Below, piece by piece: positions 7,706 through 15,445 of a DNA stretch of 64,000 nucleotides; position 1 is the stretch's first letter, and each line of letters opens with the position of its first letter. Position numbers and translations under genes: made by a program. Location of the stretch: NCBI RefSeq assembly GCF_023516595.1, contig NZ_JAMGBG010000067.1, positions 88,139 to 152,138 on the forward strand, given 5' to 3'. The notes beneath the pieces are model-generated. The model searched no databases. It was not told where the DNA came from and saw nothing but the letters and a program-made list of their open reading frames with translations. Source of the DNA: Streptomyces neyagawaensis (lineage in GTDB: Bacteria > Actinomycetota > Actinomycetes > Streptomycetales > Streptomycetaceae).

Positions 7706-8148
7706 TGCGTGCCCCGAACGAGTCGACCACGCGTCTTCCCATCGCCTCGGACGCCGATCTGGCCTGGGTGCGTCAGCAGGTGCGCCACTCCGCCGCCGAC
7801 GTCGGGTTCGGGCTGGTCCAGCAGACGAAGCTGGTGACGGCGGCCAGCGAACTCGCCCGCAACACGCTCGTCCACGGGGGCGGGGGGCACGCGGAGATCA
7901 CCACGCTGGACGACCGCGGCCGACGCGGGCTGCGGCTCTCCTTCGTCGACACCGGCCAGGGCATCCGCGACATCGACCTGGCCATGAGCGACGGGTACAC
8001 CACCGGCTGCGGACTGGGCATGGGCCTCGGCGGCGCCAGACGCCTCGTCGAGGACTTCACGGTGGACAGCCACCCCGACACCGGCACGACGGTCACGGTG
8101 ACCGAGTGGCTCCCTGACGTACCCGCGCCGCGGTCGGGGTCGGCGTAG
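7705..8148 (+). CDS. RsbT-like GHKL serine kinase / anti-sigma-type ATP-binding protein
   Basis: Predicted 147-aa HATPase_c protein close to RsbT. The N box reads T-A-A-S-E-L-A-R-N-T-L-V-H-G-G, the G1 box D-T-G-Q-G-I, and the G2 region G-L-G-M-G-L-G-G-A-R-R-L-V, ending in T-V-T-V-T-E-W. In stressosome-type partner switching, RsbT phosphorylates STAS proteins (RsbR/RsbS) and activates a downstream phosphatase. No STAS gene lies in this window; the only partner visible is the SpoIIE-type phosphatase upstream. The ATG at 7705 is preceded by GGAAGGGGGTG and overlaps the micro-ORF stop; an alternative GTG is at 7702. Confidence 0.85.
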   Translation: MRAPNESTTRLPIASDADLAWVRQQVRHSAADVGFGLVQQTKLVTAASELARNTLVHGGGGHAEITTLDDRGRRGLRLSFVDTGQGIRDIDLAMSDGYTTGCGLGMGLGGARRLVEDFTVDSHPDTGTTVTVTEWLPDVPAPRSGSA

Positions 8149-8461
8149 GGCCGGGGAAGGGATTCGGCTCGGCTGTGGGGACGGGTACGGCTGGTGAGCC
8201 GGACGCGGCCGGGAGGCGGGGAACGCCTGGGGAGCCGGGGGCAGCCGAAGGCCAGGAAACCGGAGGCGGTTGGGTAGCCGGGGCAGCCGGACGACCAGGA
8301 AGCCGGGGGCGGCCGGAAGCCGGAGGCAGCCGGACGGTTGCTGGTGGACCCGTAAGCCGGGATGCCGGACAACCGGGGACACCTGTGGCTCCGAGTCGGG
8401 GTGCTGGAAGAGCCGGAGTGGCCCGAAGGGTCAGAGCGGTCGGCCCGCCAGCGCGACGCCG
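8149..8461. repeat. Degenerate GCCGG-rich repeat tract, no gene
   Basis: About 310 bp between convergent genes consists largely of imperfect copies of an AGCCGG-NGGCAGCCGGA-type unit (clearest at about 8235-8345), with interspersed CCAGGAAGCCGG. No ORF with a ribosome site is seen. The tract abuts the low-complexity 3' end of the adjacent MarR gene, suggesting one expansion spans the gene end and the spacer. Confidence 0.5.
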
Positions 8462-9199
8462 TCAGCTCCAGGGGTCATCGGCGTCCCGGCCGACGCCGTG
8501 CGAGCCGCTGCCGTGGTCGTCGACCCCACGCGAACCCACGTCGCCAGGTCCACCCGTACCTGGGCCCGTGCCGTCCGGGCCAACCCCGCCCGGTCCGCCC
8601 CCGCCTGGGGCAGCCCCCTCCGAGTCCGCACCCTCGGCTCCACCCTCGCCTGGGCCCACACCGTCCGGGCCGCGCCCCTCCCGAACCGCGCCGCCCGAGT
8701 CGGCCCCGCTCGAACCCCCGCCGCCCGCGGCGTCCTCCCGGGCCGTGAGGAACGCTCGCATTCCTCGGCCCAGGGCTTCCCGTTCCCGGGGGTGCATGGC
8801 CGCCAGGACCGTGGCGAGGGCTTGGGAGCGGTTCGACGCCACCTCTTCCAGGACCTGGCGGCCGTGTCCCGTGAGATTCAGCCGCACCTCGCGCCGCCTG
8901 TGCGGATGCAGCCCGCGCTCCACGAGGCCCGCCGCCTCCAGGCGGTCGCAGAGACGGCTGGCGGTCGGCAGCCCTATCTCCATCCGCTCGGCGAGAGCGG
9001 TGAGGTTGAGCCCCGGTCCTGACTCCAGGATCCGCAGCGCCCGCAACTGATGGGGCGACAGACGCAGACTCGCCCCCTGACCTGCGGCGGCCCACAGATG
9101 CGCCAGGCTGTCCACGGCATCGGCAATCCGCAGCGCGAGGGGCAGAGCATCGCCCGCTCCCCTCGCCCCGTCGTCCCCGAAGCCGCTGAGACGAGTCAC
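8462..9199 (-). CDS. MarR-family regulator with a long Gly-rich C-terminal tail
   Basis: Predicted 245 aa. Residues about 1-155 are a standard MarR protein (Q-L-R-A-L-R-I-L-E, then I-G-L-P-T-A-S-R-L-C-D-R-L as recognition segment, wing R-R-R-E-V-R-L-N-L). The remaining roughly 90 residues are Gly/Ser/Pro/Asp low complexity with repeated G-P-G-G motifs, which normal family members (about 150-165 aa) lack. The GTG at 9197-9199 overlaps the stop of a short upstream frame ending in M-G-S (GTGA). It is similar to the MarR encoded at 5519-6004 and probably its paralogue. The tail may be recent repeat expansion, perhaps neutral. Confidence 0.83.
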   Translation of the reverse strand: MTRLSGFGDDGARGAGDALPLALRIADAVDSLAHLWAAAGQGASLRLSPHQLRALRILESGPGLNLTALAERMEIGLPTASRLCDRLEAAGLVERGLHPHRRREVRLNLTGHGRQVLEEVASNRSQALATVLAAMHPREREALGRGMRAFLTAREDAAGGGGSSGADSGGAVREGRGPDGVGPGEGGAEGADSEGAAPGGGGPGGVGPDGTGPGTGGPGDVGSRGVDDHGSGSHGVGRDADDPWS

Positions 9200-9334
9200 G
9201 AACCCATCGCTTTCAGCAATCGCCTGACCATACGGATACCACCCTCATGAGAACGCGGTACCCGAACAGCCGCCGGGCAAGCCAGCGGATCCGGGGCGGA
9301 GCGACAGCCACACGGCGCGAGGAGGGCGAGCCAG

Positions 9335-9521
9335 GGCCTGTCGTTTGGATCACGCCTGGGCCGCAGGGCTTGGCATGCACATCTGCCGCGTTGTCGTCGG
9401 TTGCCAACTCCCCCATCGCGTCGACGCCCTCCTCCGCCTTGCAGCTGCACGCGCCAAGCCCCGCTCACCGGCAGCGTCAAGGCGCCGCATCCCGAAGCCG
9501 GCATGATCCAAACGACAGGCC
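9335..9521. mobile_element. MITE-like element (187 bp) with 18-bp terminal inverted repeats
   Basis: The ends are perfect 18-bp inverted repeats: 9335-9352 reads GGCCTGTCGTTTGGATCA and 9504-9521 is its reverse complement. Both are flanked directly by CCAG (9331-9334 and 9522-9525), a 4-bp target duplication. The terminal sequence is of the type I associate with IS5-like elements of Streptomyces (from memory). The interior is too short for a transposase, so it is a non-autonomous element or internal-deletion remnant. The right duplication abuts the stop codon of the gene at 9526-10581. Confidence 0.85.
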
Positions 9522-9525
9522 CCAG

Positions 9526-10581
9526 CTAGTCGCCACCCCCACCACCACCGCCGTCGCCGCCGCCGTCCCCTCCGCCCCCGCCGCCGTCTCCGCCGTCCGA
9601 GCCCCAGCCGTCTCCGCCGCCGGACTCGTTGTCGTCGCCGCCCGTACCGAGGTTGCTGAACCAGGGGCGGTCCCAGTCCACGTCCAGGGCGAGGGGCTCA
9701 CGGTCGTCCGCCGGGCGCCGGGTCGGGCGGAACCGGGCGAGGCCCGTCGTGTCACCGAGGCCGAAGGCGACGGCGAACGCCTGCGCCATCACGGCGTCCA
9801 GCGGGTCCCGGCTCTCGTAGCGCACCGGGGACAGCGGCAGCAGCACCGTGTCCGGCGCCGGCACCGGTCGGCGCGGAGGGCGCGACAGCAGGGCGACGCG
9901 CCGCCCGTCGCACAGCAGCCACGAGCTCATCGCGTTCTCGCGCCGCAGCTCCCACCGCCGCCCGGCCAGCCGCACCGCCACCGAACTCCTCGACTTGCGC
10001 AGCCTCTTCTCCAGCGCGGGCGCGGCCGTGACCTCACCGACCGTCAGCCGCAGGCCCTTTGACGCGTCGGCCCCGTCGGGCCGGTAGCCGTACGGGGCGC
10101 GGATCCGTACGACGGGAGCGTGCGGCCCCCAGACGTCCACGCGCACGAGGCGCCGGTCCACGGCGACGACGACGGGACCGGCGGGCCCCGGCGCGACCCG
10201 CCGCGCGATCCACAGCGGTACGCCCTCGGCCCGAGCCCGCTCCCCCAGGGCGGCCACCTGACCGGGCCCACCGCACTGACGCAGCGCCACCTCCCCCAGC
10301 GACCGGGCGAACTCGGCGGCCTGCCGCACCCGGACGGGCGCGGTGGTGCCGGTGACGCGGGTCACCGGGACGACGCCCGGCCCCTCCGCGAGCCGCGCCA
10401 GTGGGCGTTCGCTGCCGCCGCCCCCGAGCCAGTACCCACGGTGGTACGCCTCCGCCATGGCACCGAGGTTCAGCTCGGTCAGCGGTGTGGTCCTGCCTCC
10501 CCTCCGCAGCAGGTCCTCGGTCAACTCCACGGTCCGCGCCAGCGGATTCCACGACCGCTCGCTGTACAGAACCTCGCTCAC
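9526..10581 (-). CDS. Uncharacterised protein with Gly/Asp-rich C-terminal tail
   Basis: Predicted 351 aa with no domain I can name. The N-terminal half is soluble alpha/beta-looking (E-V-L-Y-S-E-R-S-W-N-P-L-A-R-T-V-E-L at the start; later A-V-R-L-A-G-R-R-W-E-L and S-S-W-L-L-C-D-G-R-R-V-A-L-L, beta-rich). The last 35 residues are almost only Gly and Asp with one Trp. The start is taken as the GTG at 10579-10581. The TAG stop (9526-9528) immediately follows the MITE target duplication, so the element lies directly downstream and leaves the frame intact; whether the original stop was altered needs an empty-site comparison. No signal peptide or membrane segment is seen. Confidence 0.7.
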   Translation of the reverse strand: MSEVLYSERSWNPLARTVELTEDLLRRGGRTTPLTELNLGAMAEAYHRGYWLGGGGSERPLARLAEGPGVVPVTRVTGTTAPVRVRQAAEFARSLGEVALRQCGGPGQVAALGERARAEGVPLWIARRVAPGPAGPVVVAVDRRLVRVDVWGPHAPVVRIRAPYGYRPDGADASKGLRLTVGEVTAAPALEKRLRKSRSSVAVRLAGRRWELRRENAMSSWLLCDGRRVALLSRPPRRPVPAPDTVLLPLSPVRYESRDPLDAVMAQAFAVAFGLGDTTGLARFRPTRRPADDREPLALDVDWDRPWFSNLGTGGDDNESGGGDGWGSDGGDGGGGGGDGGGDGGGGGGGD

Positions 10582-10778
10582 GCATCCCCCGTACTGATTC
10601 GTTCGGCCCGGCACGGCCAGCCTCACACATCGGGGCGAGCGCCCCGTCACAGTCCGGTCCGGACGACGTCACGAGAGCCCGCCCCGCCCCGGGGGACCGC
10701 CGGACGACACCCCCGCCGGACCCGGTGGCCCCGGTGAGTACGGCGGGGGCGGGTCCGGCGGGCGGTGGTTCGCCGAGG

Positions 10779-11459
10779 TCAGCGGAAGTTCACGTCACTG
10801 CACAGGAAGTACGTCTGGTCCATGTGCGAGGCCTGCCAGATCGTGTAGACGATGTGGCGGCCCGTGTACCCGGAGGTGCTGACCGGGATCGAGTAGTTCT
10901 GGCTCTGTCCGTACCGGCCGGTGCGGGCGACCAGCTGGAGGTCGCTCCACTTCAGGGGCTGGGTGGTGGGGTTGTAGCCCTGCCGGGTGACGTAGACCAG
11001 GAAGTAGTCCGCGCCGTGGCTGGCCTGGTCGTACAGCTTCACCGTGAAGTTGGCGGAGATGTCCGTCGTCTTCCACGCGCCCACGGCGTCCAGGGCGTTG
11101 TACCGGCCGCCCTCGGTGCGACCGCCGCTGCACAGCTGGCCGTCGGGGACATGGGCCTGGAAGTTTCCGGCGGAACCGTTGCGGTAGAGGCCGTTCCAGT
11201 TCCACATGGCTTGGGGCTCGGCCCGCCAGGCCTGCCAGCACATGGGGTCCTGCTGGGCCATGGCCGGGTTCAGATGGTCGTTGCCCCAGCGCTGCCAGCA
11301 GCCGTAGTTGCGGGACGCCGGGTCGATGACCGAGCCGTGGGCGGAAGCGGTGCCGCTGCCGGGGACCAGGCAGAGCAGTAGGGCGGCGAGCACGCTCAGG
11401 AGGAGCGCCGGGCGCGAGCGCACCTTCTTTTTAGCATGATCATGACAAGTCATAGTCAT
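10779..11459 (-). CDS. Secreted AA10 lytic polysaccharide monooxygenase
   Basis: Predicted 226-aa exported copper enzyme. A long signal peptide ends at A-S-A followed by His: the mature N-terminus H-G-S-V-I-D-P-A-S-R-N-Y begins with the copper-brace histidine. The second brace histidine is in Q-A-S-H-G-A-D-Y-F-L-V-Y-V-T. Several cysteines (Y-G-C-W, P-M-C-W, L-C-S-G, F-L-C-S) fit AA10 disulfides. There is no attached binding module. AA10 enzymes oxidatively cleave cellulose or chitin chains outside the cell; the CebR-type operator upstream favours cellulose. The ATG at 11457-11459 follows AGAGGA at good spacing. Confidence 0.9.
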   Translation of the reverse strand: MTMTCHDHAKKKVRSRPALLLSVLAALLLCLVPGSGTASAHGSVIDPASRNYGCWQRWGNDHLNPAMAQQDPMCWQAWRAEPQAMWNWNGLYRNGSAGNFQAHVPDGQLCSGGRTEGGRYNALDAVGAWKTTDISANFTVKLYDQASHGADYFLVYVTRQGYNPTTQPLKWSDLQLVARTGRYGQSQNYSIPVSTSGYTGRHIVYTIWQASHMDQTYFLCSDVNFR

Positions 11460-11542
11460 GGGTTTCCTCTTCCGGATGTGGGGGTGCCTTCGGGTGGTGC
11501 TGTTTCGAGTGACGCTGTGGGGATGGGGGCTCCGACGGAGCG

Positions 11543-11556
11543 TGGGAGCGCTCCCA
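11543..11556. promoter_or_regulatory. CebR-type operator (TGGGAGCGCTCCCA)
   Basis: This is the perfect 14-bp palindrome known as the binding site of the LacI-family cellobiose/cellotriose sensor CebR in Streptomyces. It lies 84 bp upstream of the LPMO start. No cebR gene is in the window. Confidence 0.85.
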
Positions 11557-11652
11557 GTGCACAGGCTGCGCCTCCGACCCCGGCGCGACAACCGGTGGAT
11601 TGCGCCACTTCTCGCACACGTGGCGCGATCGCTGCGGCAGGGGAGGGCCGAA

Positions 11653-11681
11653 GGGGCCCGCCGGGACACCCGGCGGGCCCC
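11653..11681. terminator. Perfect 13-bp hairpin terminator
   Basis: GGGGCCCGCCGGG pairs with CCCGGCGGGCCCC around a 3-nt loop, 60 bp beyond the stop of the CU044_5270-type gene. It separates that operon from the LPMO regulatory region. Confidence 0.8.
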
Positions 11682-11697
11682 GATGAGGTCCCATGCG

Positions 11698-11724
11698 TTT
11701 GACGCGTTTGACGCGTTCGATGCG
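11698..11724. repeat. Three tandem 9-mers (TTTGACGCG)
   Basis: Two exact copies and one variant (TTCGATGCG) of a 9-bp unit lie between the terminator and the gene end. No function is evident. Confidence 0.5.
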
Positions 11725-11742
11725 ATGCGGTCCGCTACCGCG

Positions 11743-12855
11743 TCAGCCGGCCTGGGACGGCGTCTCCTTGATCCCGTCGACGATGGCGCGCTTCACGATG
11801 GCGCTGGTGGCGACGACCGTGCCGGGCTTGATGAGACCGTCCTCCCCGCTCGTCCCCTTCACCTGGACCGTGCGGTCGCCGAGGAAGACGTGGGTCTTCT
11901 TGTCGAAGATCCACTCCTCGCGCTGACCGCTGGTCTCGTCGAGGCGGGCCACCGCCACGCCGTGCCGACCCGCCGCGTCCACCGCGTCGTCGACCATGAC
12001 GACCCCAGGGATCTTCGCGGCCGTCTTGAACAGGGCCGAGTACAGCTCCCCCGGCGGGTAGCTCTGGCGGAGCAGATCACCGATGGTGGTGAACGCCTGC
12101 TGGTCGGGGGTGTTGCCCTGCCCCTCGGTCTCCTTGTAGATCTTGGCCAGCAGCTTGTCGGGGTCCGTGGTCAGCTTCGCCAGGTAGTCGTACGACGGGG
12201 AGTTCAGGTCCGCCCGCGGCGTGTTGCCCTGCTCGTCGGGGAGGCTCAGGGTCTCGCCCTCGGGGCTGTCGTTCACGGCGGGGTCGATCAGCCAGCCCTT
12301 GGTGCCGTCGGGGGACTTCCACACCTGGCGGGTGTGCAGCGCGTGGCTGGCCAGGCTGCTCTTGTCGTTGACGGTCCGCACGAACGTCTCGGCGACCTTG
12401 GACTCGATGTAGACGTACTGGCCGGGTCCGGCCACCGGGTGCTTGCCGTCCGCCGCCGCCAGCGCGATCTCGTCGAGCAGCTGCGGCACGCCCTCGGAGC
12501 TCGCCACGCCGACGGTCGTGGTGAGGGCCGGTCCCGTGGCGAGGCCGCCCTGCCGGGCCTCGCCGCCGGAGGTCACCACGACGGCGCCGATCGCCACGGC
12601 CACCGTGGCGGCCAGCGCGGGCAGGGTGATCGCCGGACGCGGGAGCCCGAACCGGCGGGTCCTCGCCGGGGTCGTCCGCCTCGCCCCCCGGTCGTTGCCC
12701 GTCTGCTCGGCCTGACGCGTCTCGTGAATCTGGGCCATCATGCGCTCCTTGTGGAACTGGTGACGGCCCGGCGGCAGGTCGCGCGTCGTCCGGTCGAAGA
12801 GCTGGGCGCCCTCTTCCCACGCGGCAGCGTTCTGCCGGGACGTGTTCGCGTTCAT
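11743..12855 (-). CDS. CU044_5270-family membrane-anchored protein coupled to an ECF sigma factor
   Basis: Predicted 370 aa. The cytoplasmic N-terminus (about 75 residues, containing L-P-P-G-R-H-Q-F-H-K-E-R-M-M) is followed by one membrane helix (about residues 77-97, I-T-L-P-A-L-A-A-T-V-A-V-A-I-G) and a roughly 270-residue extracytoplasmic domain. This is the architecture of the CU044_5270 family, often encoded beside a sigma factor and probably its membrane regulator. No HxxxCxxC zinc anti-sigma motif is visible. Its ATG overlaps the sigma gene stop (ATGA), so the two are translationally coupled. Confidence 0.8.
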   Translation of the reverse strand: MNANTSRQNAAAWEEGAQLFDRTTRDLPPGRHQFHKERMMAQIHETRQAEQTGNDRGARRTTPARTRRFGLPRPAITLPALAATVAVAIGAVVVTSGGEARQGGLATGPALTTTVGVASSEGVPQLLDEIALAAADGKHPVAGPGQYVYIESKVAETFVRTVNDKSSLASHALHTRQVWKSPDGTKGWLIDPAVNDSPEGETLSLPDEQGNTPRADLNSPSYDYLAKLTTDPDKLLAKIYKETEGQGNTPDQQAFTTIGDLLRQSYPPGELYSALFKTAAKIPGVVMVDDAVDAAGRHGVAVARLDETSGQREEWIFDKKTHVFLGDRTVQVKGTSGEDGLIKPGTVVATSAIVKRAIVDGIKETPSQAG

Positions 12856-13556
12856 CGGTTTCCTTCCTGTGCGGGCCGGATCGCGTGTGCGTGATCGCCT
12901 CTTGTCTGTCGGCCAGGCCGGCCGCCTTCCCGTTTCACGAGACTTTCTCGAAGATTTCCCGCGAGCGCCGCCGATGGGCGGTCACCGGCCAACTGGCCTG
13001 CCCCGATTGCCCGTTGCTGCTCCTCCTCGCTCGCCTCGGCGAGCTTGCGCAGCTTTCTTCGGGCCCTGGAGAGGCGGGAGGCGACCGTGCCGACGGGGAT
13101 GCCGAGCGCCTCCGCCGCGGCCTCGTAGTCCAGGCCCTCCCCCAGGCAGAGCGCGATGACCTCCCGCTCGGGGCGGCGCAGCTTCGCGAGGGCGGTGAGT
13201 GCCGTCGCGAGGCGCTGCCGGCCGTCGATCCGGTCGGCCACCTCCTCGGCGTGGTCGGGGACGGAGAGTTCGGCCGCCGCCGCGGCCTGGGCCGCCGCCC
13301 GGTAACGCCGGCTGCTCCGGTACTGGTTGCGTGCGGTGTTGGTGGCGATGCCCAGCAGCCAGGGCCGCAGCGAACCGCCTTCCTCGTCCACCTTGTCGCG
13401 CAGCCGCCACGCCTCCATGAACGTCGCGGCCATCACGTCCTCGGCCGTGGACCAGTCGGCGGTCAGCCGGAAGGCATGGTTGTAGACCGCGCGGGCGTAG
13501 GCGTCGAAGAGCTCGGCGAACGCGCTCGGATCCCCGGCCCGTACCCGGGTACGCAT
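12852..13556 (-). CDS. ECF RNA polymerase sigma factor
   Basis: Predicted 234 aa. Sigma-2 covers residues about 15-80 (F-A-E-L-F-D-A-Y-A-R-A-V-Y-N-H, then A-E-D-V-M-A-A-T-F-M-E-A-W-R). Sigma-4 covers about 125-185 (R-R-P-E-R-E-V-I-A-L-C-L and the helix-turn-helix A-A-E-A-L-G-I-P-V-G-T-V-A-S-R-L-S-R-A-R). A basic 45-residue tail follows. The ATG at 13554-13556 has GAGGTG upstream; a GTG at 13568 is possible. Coupled to the downstream membrane protein, the presumed regulator. Confidence 0.88.
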   Translation of the reverse strand: MRTRVRAGDPSAFAELFDAYARAVYNHAFRLTADWSTAEDVMAATFMEAWRLRDKVDEEGGSLRPWLLGIATNTARNQYRSSRRYRAAAQAAAAAELSVPDHAEEVADRIDGRQRLATALTALAKLRRPEREVIALCLGEGLDYEAAAEALGIPVGTVASRLSRARRKLRKLAEASEEEQQRAIGAGQLAGDRPSAALAGNLRESLVKREGGRPGRQTRGDHAHAIRPAQEGNR

Positions 13557-13740
13557 ATGAGTGCTCACCTCAAGGAGCTGTCCGGCACCCCACACCGACT
13601 TCCCGTGACCCGCGTCACACTCGACCGCGCCTCGCGCTCCTCCGTCTCGGTCTGGCGTGCGTCGGACTCGACGCCGCGCGCGCAGCATCGCACAGGGGCG
13701 GAACGCCCGCTGCCGGCGCGGGCACACCGGCGGCACCTTC

Positions 13741-13767
13741 GGGCCGCGTCACCCGACAACGCGGCCC
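13741..13767. terminator. Hairpin terminator
   Basis: GGGCCGCGT pairs with ACGCGGCCC around a 9-nt loop, directly downstream of the CE4 deacetylase gene on the minus strand. Confidence 0.65.
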
Positions 13768-13785
13768 GAGGGATCGGAACTTCGG

Positions 13786-14502
13786 TCAGGGGCGGTAGGC
13801 GGCGCGGTTGTGGTACGCGACCTTGCCGACGGACAGCTTGGTCGGGGCGAACAGCTGGTCGACGGTGACGAAGTGGAAGCCGCGCGCCTTGAGGGCCGCG
13901 ATGATGCCGGGGACGGCGTCGACCGTCGTCCGGTGGATGTCGTGCATGAGGACGATGTCGCCGGGCCGGGTCTCCGCGTTGACGGTCCTGATCAGCCGGG
14001 CGGTGTCGCGGTACTTCCAGTCGAGGGTGTCGACACTCCAGTGCACCAGCGGCCGGCCGGCGGCGCTGCGGACGGTCGCGTTGTGGGCGCCGTAGGGAGC
14101 GCGGACGGTGGTGGGCTTCTTGCCGGTGGCCTGCTTGATCGCCGCGTCGGCGCGAGAGAACTGCGACCTGACCTTCGCCGCGCTCAGCTTCGTCAGATTG
14201 GCGTGGTCCCAGCTGTGGTTGCCTATCTGGTGACCGGCGAGCGAGGCGTTGCGCACCGTCGCCGGGTACTTCTGGGCGTTCTTGCCGACGATGTAGAAGG
14301 TGGCTCTGACGTCCCGCTCCTTCAGTATGTTCAGCAGGCGCTGGGTGTCGGTGACGGGGCCGTCGTCGAAGGTGAGCGCGACGCACTTCACCTTGCGGCA
14401 GTCGACGTCCTGGGGGGCGGCGGAGGCGGTCGTGGCAGTGCCGGCCAGCGTGGTGCCGCACACGGCGGCGATGACGGCCGAGGTGACGAGGCGTCGGTGC
14501 AT
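13786..14502 (-). CDS. Secreted CE4 polysaccharide deacetylase (NodB domain)
   Basis: Predicted 238 aa. A signal peptide (about residues 5-27, ending T-A-S-A) precedes a complete NodB domain: motif 1 T-F-D-D-G-P, motif 2 H-S-W-D-H (zinc ligands), motif 3 R-A-P-Y-G, motif 4 D-T-L-D-W-K and motif 5 D-I-V-L-M-H-D. All catalytic and zinc residues are present, so a metal-dependent deacetylase acting on chitooligosaccharide, peptidoglycan or acetylxylan is expected outside the cell. The ATG at 14500-14502 follows TTGGAGGACCCG. It stands alone and is divergent from a lipoprotein gene. Confidence 0.92.
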   Translation of the reverse strand: MHRRLVTSAVIAAVCGTTLAGTATTASAAPQDVDCRKVKCVALTFDDGPVTDTQRLLNILKERDVRATFYIVGKNAQKYPATVRNASLAGHQIGNHSWDHANLTKLSAAKVRSQFSRADAAIKQATGKKPTTVRAPYGAHNATVRSAAGRPLVHWSVDTLDWKYRDTARLIRTVNAETRPGDIVLMHDIHRTTVDAVPGIIAALKARGFHFVTVDQLFAPTKLSVGKVAYHNRAAYRP

Positions 14503-14746
14503 CGGGTCCTCCAAGGGCAGCGAGTTGCCCTGTAGGACCAGCCCGACGGGGGCCTGGATGTACGGGTGTGCGATTACGGCTGAATGTGGTGTGTGCCGGG
14601 CCAAAGGGGGCGCGATTTCCGGCCATCGGCGCTGTCACACTGTCACAAACCTGTTCGAGGAAGGCCCTCGCTCGGCACGCGGGGGCGGAAACATGTCCCC
14701 CATGGGGCACCATCGCCGGAACGTTCCGACTCTCGGGGGGCTTCCG

Positions 14747-15445
14747 ATGGTTCACGCAGTTCGCGCACGCCGCACCACCGCCGTACTCGCCGCGCTCTCG
14801 CTGGGGGTCCTGGCCCTGACCGCGTGCAAGGGGGACGCCGAGCAGGACGCGGCCGCCCCGAGCGCGACGGCGAGCCCGTCGGCGCCGGGCAAGGACAAGG
14901 GCAAGGACACGGGTGGGGGCAAGGACGCCGACAAGCCCGCCACGGACGCCCCCGGCGGCAGCGGTGGCAGTGGCGGCAGCGGGGGCTCCTCCGGGAGCGG
15001 CGGCACCTCCGGGGCGTCGGAGCCCGCCACGGACGACCAGGACGGCGGTGTCGGCATGTGCGAGACGACCGACCTGAGCTACCAGGTCACCGTCGCCTCC
15101 AAGCCGGTCAACCACGCGCTGCTGACCGCCACGAACAACAGCGGCGACCCCTGTGTGCTGCCGGCCGGCGAACTGGTCATCACGATCCCGGCGCTCGACG
15201 GCGCCGCCGAGCACATGGGCCCCACTGGCGAGGACTGGATCCTGAACGCCGGCGAGAAGGCGTACGCCGGGATCCTGTTCTCCCGCGCGGACACGCCGGG
15301 CGGCAAGAGCGCCGACAAGGTGGAGATCGCCCTCACCGCCGCGGAGAGCCCCACCACCGTCCCGATCAACGACGGCCCCGTCACGGTCAACGACAGCCAG
15401 GTGACCAGCTTCTTCGGCACAGCCGAGGACGCGCTGACGTACTGA
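14747..15445 (+). CDS. Lipoprotein with DUF4232-like domain
   Basis: Predicted 232 aa. The signal sequence ends in a lipobox (L-A-L-T-A-C at about residue 27). A roughly 70-residue Lys/Asp then Gly/Ser linker (many G-G-S repeats) tethers a C-terminal domain of about 130 residues with two cysteines (G-M-C-E-T-T and D-P-C-V-L-P), resembling DUF4232 proteins. Expected outside the membrane, anchored by lipid; function unknown. The ATG at 14747 follows a G-rich ribosome site; a second in-frame ATG lies 45 nt upstream. Confidence 0.8.
   Translation: MVHAVRARRTTAVLAALSLGVLALTACKGDAEQDAAAPSATASPSAPGKDKGKDTGGGKDADKPATDAPGGSGGSGGSGGSSGSGGTSGASEPATDDQDGGVGMCETTDLSYQVTVASKPVNHALLTATNNSGDPCVLPAGELVITIPALDGAAEHMGPTGEDWILNAGEKAYAGILFSRADTPGGKSADKVEIALTAAESPTTVPINDGPVTVNDSQVTSFFGTAEDALTY

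Noticed and set aside
9213..9245. Short leader-like peptide (M-R-V-V-S-V-W-S-G-D-C) upstream of the second MarR gene
   Set aside because: No attenuator hairpin or other support; could easily be chance.
14633..14648. Tandem TGTCACAC/TGTCACAA as a possible ECF41 -35 box
   Set aside because: No CGTC-type -10 at 16-18 bp downstream, so I did not call a SigJ promoter.
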